Assembly: GCA_938004015.1 (NCBI GenBank)
Contig: CALKWU010000044.1
Span: 1 to 7,518 of the forward strand
DNA from: an uncultured Oceanobacillus sp.
GTDB taxonomy: Bacteria > Bacillota > Bacilli > Bacillales > Amphibacillaceae
Length of the DNA: 7,518 nt
Reading direction: 5' to 3'
Below the pieces are notes generated by a model. That model saw only the letters and a program-made list of their open reading frames with translations. It was not told the origin of the DNA and made no database searches. Of this stretch, positions 1 through 6,252 are shown in pieces; the stretch's first letter is position 1, and the number at the start of each line of letters is the position of its first letter. Position numbers and translations under genes: made by a program.

Positions 1-1655
1 CCGCCTTTCGAAGCATTCGTCACCAATTTAGAGTATCTCGCAAGCCACCCTGTCTTGATTTTCGGTTCAAATGGCGGTAACTGTTTACGCCGTTCCTCCA
101 ATTCATCATCTGACACAGCAAGATGAATCGTGCGGTTCGGCAAATCGATTTCAATACAATCGCCATTTTCAATCAATGCGATTGGGCCGCCCTCCGCAGC
201 TTCCGGTGAAATATGGCCGACCGCAATGCCGCGAGTCGCACCGCTGAAACGGCCGTCGGTGATTAACGCGACTTTTGTGCCAAGCCCCCGTCCAACAATC
301 GAAGAGGTCGGTGCAAGCATTTCCGGCATCCCCGGTCCGCCTTTTGGCCCTTCATAACGGATGACGACGACGTGCCCTTCTTTCACCGTACCATCATCAA
401 TCGCTTCTTGTGCTTCTTCTTGGGAATTGAAGACGATCGCCTCGCCAATGAAAGTTTCAATCGACGGATCGACCGCACCGACTTTGATGACGGAACCTTC
501 GGGCGCAAGGTTTCCGTAAAGCACAGATAATCCGCCGACCGGGCTGTATGGATTGTCTTTAGTCCGGATGACATCAGGATTTGTGATATGGTGATCCTTC
601 ACAAGTTCACCCATCGTTTTCCCTGTCACGGTGATGCGCTCCGGGTGAATCGCTCCCGGAATTTTCGTCAATTCATTGATGATCGCTTCTACGCCCCCCG
701 CCTTATTGACATCATCCATGGAGATGTCGGATGCCGGCATGATTTTCGCCAAATATGGTACTTTAGCAGCGATTTTGTTGATATCTTCCAAGTTGTAATC
801 GATGCCCGCCTCATTGGCGATCGCCAACGTATGCAGCACCGTATTCGTCGATCCGCCCATCGCCATATCGAGGGCAAAGGCATCATCGATCGCTTCTTTC
901 GTGATGATGTCCCGTGGTTTCACATCCTCTTTCACCATCCGGATGAGATGTTTTGCCGCTTCACGGACCAAATCTTTCCGCTTGTCACTAGTCGCAACGA
1001 TCGTCCCATTCCCGGGAACGGTCACACCAAGCATTTCCATCAAGCAGTTCATCGAATTCGCAGTGAACATTCCGGAACAAGATCCACAGGTTGGACATGC
1101 GTTCATTTCAATATCCAACAACTCTTCCGCAGACATTTGGCCTGCTTTATGGGCGCCGACCCCTTCGAAAACCGATGTCAATGAAATCTGTCTGCCGCTT
1201 GAACTGACACCTGCTTCCATCGGGCCGCCGGATACGAAAATCGAAGGGACATTCGTCCGTACCGCCGCCATGAGCATACCCGGAGTGATTTTATCACAAT
1301 TCGGGATGTAAAAGACACCATCGAACCAATGGGCGTTGATCACAGTTTCCGCAGAATCGGCGATCAGTTCTCGACTCGGAAGCGAATAACGCATGCCGAT
1401 ATGCCCCATGGCAATACCATCATCCACACCGATTGTATTGAATTCGAACGGGATGCCCCCCGCCTCGATGATCGCTTCTTTAACCACTTCCGCAAACTCA
1501 CGCAAATGGACATGACCGGGAATGATATCGATATAGGAATTGCATATGCCGATGAACGGTTTATCCAAATCCCGTGGTTTCACTTTTCCGGTCGCATATA
1601 ACAAACTACGATGAGGAGCACGGTCCACACCGATTTTGATCATATCACTACGCAT
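1..1655 (-). CDS. ilvD: Dihydroxy-acid dehydratase (partial, 3' end beyond left edge)
   Basis: Dehydrates 2,3-dihydroxy-isovalerate and 2,3-dihydroxy-3-methylvalerate to the 2-keto acids in Val/Leu/Ile synthesis; a cytoplasmic iron-sulfur enzyme. I read 551 codons on the minus strand from ATG 1653-1655, opening MRSDMIKIGVDRAPHRS. Both family signatures are present: CDKITPGMLMA at about residues 120-130 and ALITDGRFSGAT at about 465-476. Further landmarks are VDDGIAMGH (about 77-85) and CPTCGSCSGMFTANS (about 187-201). Cluster cysteines are C120 and C193. The position that is Cys in TPCN-type [2Fe-2S] enzymes is Gly here (IPGHVHL, 46-52), as in the E. coli and B. subtilis proteins. The frame is still open at base 1 (KLVTNASKGG); by comparison with B. 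subtilis IlvD (about 558 residues) only around five residues are missing. AGGGGAG lies just upstream of the start. Other ilv/leu genes may follow to the left, but that cannot be seen here. Confidence 0.97.
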   Translation of the reverse strand, partial: MRSDMIKIGVDRAPHRSLLYATGKVKPRDLDKPFIGICNSYIDIIPGHVHLREFAEVVKEAIIEAGGIPFEFNTIGVDDGIAMGHIGMRYSLPSRELIADSAETVINAHWFDGVFYIPNCDKITPGMLMAAVRTNVPSIFVSGGPMEAGVSSSGRQISLTSVFEGVGAHKAGQMSAEELLDIEMNACPTCGSCSGMFTANSMNCLMEMLGVTVPGNGTIVATSDKRKDLVREAAKHLIRMVKEDVKPRDIITKEAIDDAFALDMAMGGSTNTVLHTLAIANEAGIDYNLEDINKIAAKVPYLAKIMPASDISMDDVNKAGGVEAIINELTKIPGAIHPERITVTGKTMGELVKDHHITNPDVIRTKDNPYSPVGGLSVLYGNLAPEGSVIKVGAVDPSIETFIGEAIVFNSQEEAQEAIDDGTVKEGHVVVIRYEGPKGGPGMPEMLAPTSSIVGRGLGTKVALITDGRFSGATRGIAVGHISPEAAEGGPIALIENGDCIEIDLPNRTIHLAVSDDELEERRKQLPPFEPKIKTGWLARYSKLVTNASKG

Positions 1656-1692
1656 GCTTAACTCAACTCCCCTAACCTGGAATATTAAACCT

Positions 1693-1721
1693 ATTCTAAA
1701 TCCTGGTTTATATTCTGTCAA
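1693..1721 (-). promoter_or_regulatory. Sigma-A promoter of ilvD
   Basis: On the minus strand, TTGACA (1716-1721) is followed after exactly 17 nt by TAGAAT (1693-1698). That is a perfect -35 and a 5/6 -10. Transcription would begin near 1686, giving a leader of about 30 nt with AGGGGAG before the ATG. This leader is too short for a T-box, and no T-box sequence such as GGGTGGNACCGCG is seen in the 195-bp gap. Confidence 0.8.
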
Positions 1722-1735
1722 ATTAGATAATTTGA
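1709..1735. promoter_or_regulatory. Putative operator at the ilvD promoter (palindrome plus weak CodY-like match)
   Basis: A perfect 18-bp inverted repeat, TCAAATTA-GA-TAATTTGA (1718-1735), overlaps the -35 element of ilvD. Next to it, minus-strand ATTTGACAGAATATA (1709-1723) matches 10 of 15 positions of the CodY consensus AATTTTCWGAAAATT and also contains the -35 hexamer. A repressor bound here would block RNA polymerase. CodY is a sensible candidate for an ilv gene in Bacillales, but the match is modest and the palindrome could belong to another regulator. The symmetry is seen; the function is inferred. Confidence 0.4.
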
Positions 1736-1736
1736 G

Positions 1737-1770
1737 CAATAAAAAATGCCGGAATGAAACCGTTTCCGAC
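1737..1770 (-). terminator. Intrinsic terminator after the HAD hydrolase gene
   Basis: Read on the minus strand, GTCGGAA (1764-1770) pairs with TTCCGGC (1748-1754), with one G-U pair and a 9-nt loop. ATTTTTTATTG follows at once. It lies 80-110 nt after the HAD stop codon and just upstream of the ilvD promoter, so it would separate the two minus-strand units. Confidence 0.5.
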
Positions 1771-1784
1771 TTCACAAATAACCG

Positions 1785-1840
1785 AACCGCATTCCCCAAC
1801 ATCATTTGGCGCAGATGTCAGGAAATGCGGTTGTTTTTTT
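1785..1840 (+). terminator. Long hairpin with plus-strand U-tract between ilvD and the HAD gene
   Basis: AACCGCATT (1785-1793) pairs with AATGCGGTT (1824-1832), followed on the plus strand by G and seven Ts (1834-1840). The stem extends through CC/GG with one bulged A and an inner ACATC/GATGT hairpin (1799-1818). The U-tract serves plus-strand transcription, yet no plus-strand gene lies upstream. It may stop antisense transcription from ilvD. On the minus strand the stem lies just after the HAD stop but is followed only by a weak T-run. Confidence 0.6.
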
Positions 1841-1850
1841 ATTATCCGGA

Positions 1851-2669
1851 TTACAGCTTCATTCCAGCGGTGGCTTTTTCCGACTCATTATATGTTTCCA
1901 ATACAGTGGTCAGTTCCATGAGCCCGTTGATTTCATGATCGGGCTTCACTTCTTCTGCCTCTTCGCCATTCCGGTTCACCCAAACGGATTTGATCCCGGT
2001 TCTTACAGCACCGAGAATATCGGTTTGCAAGTTGTCACCGACCATGATGACGTCCTCTTTTTCCCGTTTGGCAAGTCCGAGCGTATGTTCAAAAATCGAC
2101 ACGTCCGGTTTTCCTTTGCCGAATTCACCGGAAATGACGATATGACTGAAAAACGGTATCAAAGATGGTGATAACTCCAGTTTCAAATTTTGCAAAGCCG
2201 GTGATCCGTTCGTCAACAAGACGAACTCATAGTCGTCTTCCAACGTCTTTAATATTTCAAGCGAATCTTCATAGAGACGGGCGGATTTTTTCCTTTCTTC
2301 CGGAAATGTCTCCCCCAGTTCTTCGCCGAATTTTTCATCATCAATCCCCAAATCTTTCAAACCTTGTGTCCATGCATCTTTTCGGTAAACAGGAACCAAC
2401 TCCCGCAATTCGGGAAACATCCCTCCCTCATCGGGAAAGTCCCCCCAAAGCCCTTCAAACTCATTGATACCGATCATTTTAGTGAATTCGTATGTAGGGT
2501 AGGAAGCATAAATTTTCTTTGCATTCTCCCTGACACGATTTTCCAACTGTTTCGGATCGACATCGTATTTCGTTTGTGCATGCTTGCACGTCTCTTCAAA
2601 AGCGAGCTCGACACTTTTTTCATCCCAAAGCAGCGTATCGTCCAAGTCAAAGATAACCGTCTTGATCAA
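1851..2669 (-). CDS. HAD-superfamily hydrolase (subfamily IA, YfnB/YjjG-like)
   Basis: A 272-residue soluble phosphatase-type protein. All four HAD motifs are present. Motif I is FDLDDTL, with D8 as nucleophile and D10 as acid/base. Motif II is LLTNGSP (T153). Motif III is GKGKPD (K187). Motif IV is GDNLQTD (D212 and D217), which binds Mg2+. The long helical stretch at about 17-130, between motifs I and II, is a C1-type cap, placing it in subfamily IA near YfnB/YjjG nucleotidases. The substrate cannot be read from sequence. The start is TTG (2667-2669), preceded by AGGGAG (2681-2686) with an 11-nt spacer; no better start exists, because motif I begins within eight residues. It sits alone between ilvD and the divergent ilvE region, followed by hairpins. 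No convincing promoter is seen; only weak -35/-10-like sequences occur at about 2711-2740 on the minus strand. Confidence 0.9.
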   Translation of the reverse strand: MIKTVIFDLDDTLLWDEKSVELAFEETCKHAQTKYDVDPKQLENRVRENAKKIYASYPTYEFTKMIGINEFEGLWGDFPDEGGMFPELRELVPVYRKDAWTQGLKDLGIDDEKFGEELGETFPEERKKSARLYEDSLEILKTLEDDYEFVLLTNGSPALQNLKLELSPSLIPFFSHIVISGEFGKGKPDVSIFEHTLGLAKREKEDVIMVGDNLQTDILGAVRTGIKSVWVNRNGEEAEEVKPDHEINGLMELTTVLETYNESEKATAGMKL

Positions 2670-2707
2670 CCTGATAGTTACTCCCTTCGAATCCTTCAGC
2701 TACCATT

Positions 2708-2761
2708 ACTGTAACATAAAATTCCGTTTGTTTACAGTTAAAGATTTTTAACGTTATTAAC
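2708..2761. repeat. Nested inverted repeats upstream of the HAD gene (possible operators)
   Basis: Three symmetric elements overlap within 54 bp. ACTGTAA (2708-2714) pairs with TTACAGT (2732-2738) across a 17-nt spacer. GTTAAA (2737-2742) pairs with TTTAAC (2747-2752) across gatt. GTTATTAAC (2753-2761) is palindromic around one base. AT-rich dyads in the gap between divergently oriented units suggest regulator binding. I cannot assign a regulator. A weak plus-strand promoter, TTTACA (2731-2736) with 18 nt to TATTAA (2755-2760), would lie inside it. Confidence 0.35.
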
Positions 2762-2770
2762 ATTGTTTTT

Positions 2771-2917
2771 ATGGACTATTTCACGCATCATTTTGAAAAA
2801 GAAAACATGAATCGTGAAGATATTTTCGATGATTATTGTGAAAATCCCCGTGCAAAAAGAGACGCCGCCTCTGTACAAACATCCCTTGCTAAAATGATGA
2901 AAATCGTTTATGATTAA
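2771..2917 (+). CDS. Possible small protein, 48 residues, unknown function
   Basis: ATG 2771 to TAA 2915-2917 encodes 48 residues, beginning MDYFTHHFEKEN and ending LAKMMKIVYD. The composition is protein-like, charged and helix-prone, with RNY-type codons (GAC, GAA, AAC, AAT, GAT, ATT), so it does not look like random AT-rich sequence. There is no Shine-Dalgarno sequence before 2771. An internal ATG at 2807 has only GAAAAAG before it. Its 3' end overlaps the ilvE promoter. I do not recognise the family. It may be a real small protein, the remnant of a larger gene, or chance. Confidence 0.35.
   Translation: MDYFTHHFEKENMNREDIFDDYCENPRAKRDAASVQTSLAKMMKIVYD
2886..2914 (+). promoter_or_regulatory. 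Probable sigma-A promoter of ilvE
   Basis: TTGCTA (2886-2891) is followed after exactly 17 nt by TATGAT (2909-2914), a 4/6 and a 5/6 match. Transcription would start near 2921, giving a leader of about 30 nt with AAGGAG (2936-2941) placed 8 nt before the ilvE ATG. A weak CodY-like sequence (9/15) follows at 2924-2938, over the expected start site and RBS. Confidence 0.55.
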
Positions 2918-2949
2918 TGGAAACTTTTTCAGAGTAAGGAGATAGAGCT

Positions 2950-4044
2950 ATGGAAGGACAGTCATTACAAGTCGAGATGAGCACAGCGAAAAAGGAAAAG
3001 CCGAAAGCCGATCGATTGGAATTCGGCAGGACATTCACCGACCACATGTTGGTCATGGACTATTCCGATGAACATGGTTGGCATAACGCTAAAATCCAAC
3101 CGTACCAACCGATTTCCATTGATCCATCGGCAATCGTGTTGCATTATGGTCAGTCGGTGTTTGAAGGGTTGAAGGCTTTCCGCACCAAAACCGGCGACGT
3201 TCAACTGTTCCGCCCGCAGAAAAACTTGGAACGGATGAACCATTCGAACCATCGTCTCGTCATCCCGCCAATCGATGAAGAATTTGTGTTGTATGCGCTC
3301 AAAAGATTGGTGGATATCGACCGGGACTGGGTTCCTGATGCGGAAGGGACGTCTTTGTATATCCGGCCGTTCATCATTGCGACCGAACCCTTCCTTGGTG
3401 TTGCCCCGTCACAGACTTATAAATTCATTACCATTCTTTCTCCCGTCGGTTCCTACTACAAAGAAGGGATCAATCCGGTGAAAATTGCCGTGGAAAATAA
3501 ATATGTCCGTGCTGTAAGAGGTGGAACAGGGGAAGCGAAAACCGGCGGCAACTATGCGGCAAGCCTTATCGCCCAAAAAATCGTTGAAAAAGATGGTTAT
3601 TCCCAAGTACTTTGGCTGGATGGCGTCGAGAAAAAATATATCGAAGAAGTTGGCAGCATGAATGTGTTTTTCAAAATCAACGGGGAAGTCGTCACACCGG
3701 AATTGAACGGAAGCATCTTGCCCGGGGTGACACGGGATTCGGTCATCCATTTACTGAAACATTGGGGTGTGCCAATCACCGAACGCCGAATCAGCATGCA
3801 AGAAATCGCCGATGCCCATCAAGCAGGCACGTTGGAAGAATCTTTCGGCACAGGGACGGCAGCGGTCATTTCACCGATCGGCGTACTCAATTGGAATGGG
3901 AAAGAGTATGTCATCAACGACAGAAAAACAGGTGACCTTTCCAAGAAAATTTACGACACGATAACCGGTATCCAATACGGAAAAATTGCGGATCCTTTCA
4001 ATTGGATCGAGCCGGTGACAAATAAAGAAACAGTGAATCATTGA
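2950..4044 (+). CDS. ilvE: Branched-chain amino acid aminotransferase
   Basis: A PLP enzyme of fold type IV that transfers the amino group between glutamate and the 2-keto acids of Val, Leu and Ile; it makes the final step of synthesis and the first of breakdown. At 364 residues with an N-terminal extension it belongs to the longer group II BCATs, like B. subtilis IlvE/IlvK. The Schiff-base lysine is K197 in GGTGEAKTGGNYAAS (191-205). Other landmarks are YGQSVFEGLKAFR (66-78), R139 in LYIRPF, EEVGSMN (232-238), LNGSILPGVTRDS (252-264) and the phosphate-binding GTGTAA (300-305). AAGGAG at 8-nt spacing supports ATG 2950; a later ATG (codon 10) has no such site. It stands as a single-gene unit with its own promoter and terminator, and is divergent from ilvD, which supplies its keto-acid substrates. 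Confidence 0.96.
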   Translation: MEGQSLQVEMSTAKKEKPKADRLEFGRTFTDHMLVMDYSDEHGWHNAKIQPYQPISIDPSAIVLHYGQSVFEGLKAFRTKTGDVQLFRPQKNLERMNHSNHRLVIPPIDEEFVLYALKRLVDIDRDWVPDAEGTSLYIRPFIIATEPFLGVAPSQTYKFITILSPVGSYYKEGINPVKIAVENKYVRAVRGGTGEAKTGGNYAASLIAQKIVEKDGYSQVLWLDGVEKKYIEEVGSMNVFFKINGEVVTPELNGSILPGVTRDSVIHLLKHWGVPITERRISMQEIADAHQAGTLEESFGTGTAAVISPIGVLNWNGKEYVINDRKTGDLSKKIYDTITGIQYGKIADPFNWIEPVTNKETVNH

Positions 4045-4047
4045 ACG

Positions 4048-4105
4048 GAAAAAACGGGATGTCGCTTAACCAGCGGAAAGCCAACTCGTTTTTTCTTTTT
4101 CCTTT
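4048..4105 (+). terminator. Intrinsic terminator of ilvE
   Basis: GAAAAAACG (4048-4056) pairs with CGTTTTTTC (4087-4095), enclosing an inner hairpin CGCT-TAACC-AGCG (4063-4075). The right arm runs on into TTTTTCC. It lies directly after the ilvE stop codon and should insulate ilvE from the next gene. The A-rich left arm means it may also act on the opposite strand. Confidence 0.65.
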
Positions 4106-4108
4106 CTG

Positions 4109-4137
4109 TTTACGCACGGACTTTCCAATGGTAAAGT
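4109..4137 (+). promoter_or_regulatory. Weak candidate promoter of the YitT-family gene
   Basis: TTTACG (4109-4114), 17 nt, then TAAAGT (4132-4137); each hexamer matches consensus at 4 of 6 positions. The implied start near 4144 leaves a leader of only about 10 nt. Placement between the ilvE terminator and the gene supports it, but the match is weak. Confidence 0.35.
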
Positions 4138-4153
4138 AGATACGGTGATGGCA

Positions 4154-5029
4154 ATGGAAAACATGAAACGTGCGGAAATGAAAGAACAAATCATTCAATA
4201 TATTTATATTGTTATTGGTGCGACGATTGTCGGGTTATCTTACAATATGTTTTTGCTTCCCGCGAAACTTGCGGCAGGCGGAATTTCCGGTGTGAGTACG
4301 TTACTTTATGAGTTGTATGCGTTCAAACCGGCGATGACGCAATTCGCCATCAATATTCCGATTTTCCTCATCGGTTGGATCACGATGGGACGGGATTTCA
4401 GTTGGAAAACATTACTCGGGACGTTTTGGGTGCCTTTTTCCATATATTTATCGGAAAATATCCCGGTGACGGTGACGGATCCTTTACTCAGTGCGATTTA
4501 CGGGGGGATCCTTCTCGGTGTCGGTCTCGGTGTCGTTTATAAAGGGAACGGCTCAACCGGCGGGACTGCGGCAATCGCTCAAATCATGAAACGGTTCACG
4601 AATTTATCGAGCGGTTATGCGCAATTGATTGTCGATGGAGTTGTCGTCATCACGTCGATTTTCGTCTTCAGTTTGGAATTGACGTTGTTTGCTCTCTTGA
4701 CGATTTACATTTCCAGTAAGGCGATTGATTTTGTCCAACTCCGCACTTCACAAACGAAATTGATCCTCATCATCAGCGAAGAAGCGGAAAAAATCCAAGG
4801 TATCATCCGGGATGAGCTTGACCGGGGACTTACAAAAATCCGCACGATCGGCGGCTATTCCAATGAGGAAAAAACGATGATCCTTTGCGTGACGGAGCAG
4901 CATGAAGCGGTGGAATTGAAAAAAATCCTCCAGAAAGAAACACCTAACGCATTCGTCATTTTCATCAATGCGTCGGAAATTCTCGGACGAGGCTTTTCCA
5001 TCGATAAATATTATGGACAGAAATTGTGA
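4154..5029 (+). CDS. YitT-family membrane protein (DUF161 + DUF2179)
   Basis: An integral membrane protein of unknown function from the family of B. subtilis YitT, YvjA and YpjC. With this start it has 291 residues. Hydrophobic segments lie at about 13-36, 59-77, 84-100, 112-130 and 155-188. The conserved LPAKLAAGGISG follows the first segment at 35-46, and GNGSTGGT lies at 131-138. The C-terminal part (about 200-280) is the soluble DUF2179 domain, with IRTIGGYSNEEKTMI and GRGFS. The start is uncertain: GTG 4145, ATG 4148, ATG 4154 and ATG 4163 are all in frame. I prefer 4154 because GGTGAT (4144-4149) can pair with the extreme 3' end of 16S rRNA at suitable spacing; no classical AGGAGG is present. 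Its neighbours give no functional hint; it is insulated from ilvE by a terminator. Confidence 0.9.
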   Translation: MENMKRAEMKEQIIQYIYIVIGATIVGLSYNMFLLPAKLAAGGISGVSTLLYELYAFKPAMTQFAINIPIFLIGWITMGRDFSWKTLLGTFWVPFSIYLSENIPVTVTDPLLSAIYGGILLGVGLGVVYKGNGSTGGTAAIAQIMKRFTNLSSGYAQLIVDGVVVITSIFVFSLELTLFALLTIYISSKAIDFVQLRTSQTKLILIISEEAEKIQGIIRDELDRGLTKIRTIGGYSNEEKTMILCVTEQHEAVELKKILQKETPNAFVIFINASEILGRGFSIDKYYGQKL

Positions 5030-5065
5030 AGTGATGACCGGTGCTTTTGCTCGGCACCAGTCGCA

Positions 5066-5097
5066 GCGTGGCGCATGACAATGCACCACGCTTTTTT
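5066..5097 (+). terminator. Strong intrinsic terminator of the YitT-family gene
   Basis: GCGTGG-c-GCAT-gaca-ATGC-a-CCACGC (5066-5091) forms a near-perfect hairpin with a single C/A mismatch. Six Ts follow, then ATTT (5092-5100). It lies 37 nt after the stop codon. A smaller hairpin, GGTGC/GCACC (about 5040-5057), precedes it. Confidence 0.85.
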
Positions 5098-5101
5098 ATT
5101 T

Positions 5102-5129
5102 GCTGGAGTTTTGTCCCAGCTTATTTTTT
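5102..5129 (+). terminator. Possible second plus-strand terminator overlapping the dipeptidase 3' end
   Basis: GCTGG (5102-5106) pairs with CCAGC (5116-5120) across a 9-nt loop and is followed by TTATTTTTT. The T-run is the complement of the last Lys-Lys codons and stop of the convergent dipeptidase gene, so it may be a by-product of coding sequence. It could back up the terminator at 5066-5097. Confidence 0.35.
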
Positions 5130-6071
5130 AACGACATTTTCTATGAAATTTTCATAAGCAAATCCTCTCACCGTATCCTCGGAATAATGCTTCAACAACT
5201 CATTGATGAGATTCCCATATTCGCCGGAATGGTTCAGATCATCGACAAAATAACTGATGCCGTCAAAATCTGACCCGAAGCCGATTTGTTTTTCCCCACC
5301 GAGAGCACAAATATGGTCGATATGTTTGAGCAAATCGTCAATCGTTGCGGTTTTGCTGTTTTCTTTGATGAACGGCGGGTTGAAGACGACGTGCATGAAG
5401 CCTCCTTTTTCAATCAAAGCTTTAATCGCCTCATCCGGCAAATTCCGGGGATGATTGCAAATCGTTCTAGCATTGGAATGGCTGGCAAAAGGATGGTCGG
5501 CCGTTTCCAACACATCCCAGAACGCTTGGTCGGACAAATGGGAAACATCAGTCAAAATATGATGGTCATTGTTGAGTTGCACAACCTCTTTCCCTAATTC
5601 CGTAAGCCCTCCGCCCCGCGGCTCACCGATTCCATCAGCACAAAGATTCGCATTGTTCCATGTCAGTCCGATGGAAAGTACGCCGAGGCGAAATAAGGTT
5701 TTCAGTTTCATCAAATCATTCCCAAAACAGTCCGCCCCTTCGAGTGTAAGTACCGCACCGATTTCACCCGGCTTTAAATCTTCTATGTCGGAAAACTGTT
5801 TAATCTGTTTCATTTCCGGGTTTTTCCCGAGGATTTCTGAATGGAACAAATCGACCTGTTCGAGGGCATGTTGCCATTTTTCATCAGACGGGACATCAGG
5901 CAAAATGAAAACAGCAAAAAATTGCACCTTCACTCCACCAGCCTGAAGACGTTCCAAGTTTGTGTCGAGCTCTGGTGAGCTGCGGAAATCAAGGGGTTTT
6001 GTAAATTCAATCCCCCTTTTTGCCAACTGCATTTTGTATAACGCATCACAATGGGTATCAATGATTTTCAT
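5121..6071 (-). CDS. Membrane dipeptidase-type hydrolase (peptidase family M19)
   Basis: A zinc dipeptidase of the renal dipeptidase family, 316 residues, the usual size for Bacillales members. The metal ligands stand in family order: H7 and D9 in DTHCDALYK, bridging E111 in LTLEGAD, H178 in TDVSHLS and H198 in ASHSNAR, then D268 in FGSDFDG. There is no signal peptide or lipobox, so it should act in the cytoplasm, probably on dipeptides; some relatives act on D-amino-acid or modified dipeptides, and the substrate is not evident. The start is ATG 6069-6071, with a very strong AGGAGG (6078-6083) six bases upstream. It is convergent with the YitT gene and divergent from a GNAT gene. A 12/15 CodY-box match lies about 70 nt upstream of the start, suggesting repression in rich conditions, as expected for a peptide-use gene. 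Only a weak -10 (TATTCT, 6098-6103) is seen. Confidence 0.93.
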   Translation of the reverse strand: MKIIDTHCDALYKMQLAKRGIEFTKPLDFRSSPELDTNLERLQAGGVKVQFFAVFILPDVPSDEKWQHALEQVDLFHSEILGKNPEMKQIKQFSDIEDLKPGEIGAVLTLEGADCFGNDLMKLKTLFRLGVLSIGLTWNNANLCADGIGEPRGGGLTELGKEVVQLNNDHHILTDVSHLSDQAFWDVLETADHPFASHSNARTICNHPRNLPDEAIKALIEKGGFMHVVFNPPFIKENSKTATIDDLLKHIDHICALGGEKQIGFGSDFDGISYFVDDLNHSGEYGNLINELLKHYSEDTVRGFAYENFIENVVKK

Positions 6072-6140
6072 CGTTTACCTCCTCACCTTTTAGGAAAAGA
6101 ATAACATTAATCACCGAATGGCTACAAGAGTCGTCGTGAA

Positions 6141-6155
6141 CTTTTTCTGAAAATG
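6141..6155. promoter_or_regulatory. Candidate CodY-binding box
   Basis: The plus strand reads CTTTTTCTGAAAATG, matching 12 of 15 positions of the CodY consensus AATTTTCWGAAAATT, including the full core TTTTCWGAAAA. It lies in the gap between the divergent dipeptidase and GNAT genes. It sits about 37-51 nt upstream of the predicted GNAT start site and about 50-64 nt upstream of a possible dipeptidase start site. CodY represses nutrient-scavenging genes when branched-chain amino acids and GTP are plentiful. Binding is inferred. Confidence 0.55.
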
Positions 6156-6176
6156 ATACAAAGATCGGTTGTTGTT

Positions 6177-6185
6177 TGCTAGAAT
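6177..6185 (+). promoter_or_regulatory. Extended -10 promoter of the first GNAT gene
   Basis: TGCTAGAAT (6177-6185) fits the extended -10 form TGnTATAAT with one mismatch. No good -35 lies 17 nt upstream (TACAAA, 3/6). Transcription would begin near 6192, giving a leader of about 95 nt that contains the palindromic repeat copy at 6222-6252. Confidence 0.5.
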
Positions 6186-6221
6186 AAGTGAAAGGAGTGT
6201 GGTCGTTTTGCAAGGACATTC

Positions 6222-6252
6222 AGGGACAGACCCTGTTTGACCCATTGGGACG
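6222..6252 (+). repeat. Palindromic intergenic repeat, copy A
   Basis: Carries GGGACAGACCCTGTTTGACC (6223-6242) followed by CATTGGGACG. 22 bases (6223-6244) are identical to copy B. It can fold as CAGGG-ACAGA-CCCTG and CCCA-T-TGGG. It lies in the leader of the first GNAT gene and is in frame with it, which produces a false N-terminal extension. Confidence 0.8.

Noticed and set aside
588..1184. Long plus-strand open frame (198 codons) opposite ilvD, and others at 802-1311 and 1329-1601
   Set aside because: They are antisense to clearly conserved ilvD sequence, have unnatural composition (many His, Arg, Phe) and no ribosome binding site.
1656..1850. T-box riboswitch before ilvD
   Set aside because: The gap is filled by two terminator-type hairpins and a promoter that leaves about 30 nt of leader; the conserved T-box sequence is not found.
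2924..2938. CodY-like sequence at the ilvE transcription start (CTTTTTCAGAGTAAG)
   Set aside because: Only 9 of 15 positions match and it contains the RBS; too weak to list as a site, although location would be suitable.
5066..5097. Bidirectional terminator also serving the dipeptidase gene
   Set aside because: On the minus strand the hairpin is followed by mixed sequence without a T-run; only plus-strand function is supported.
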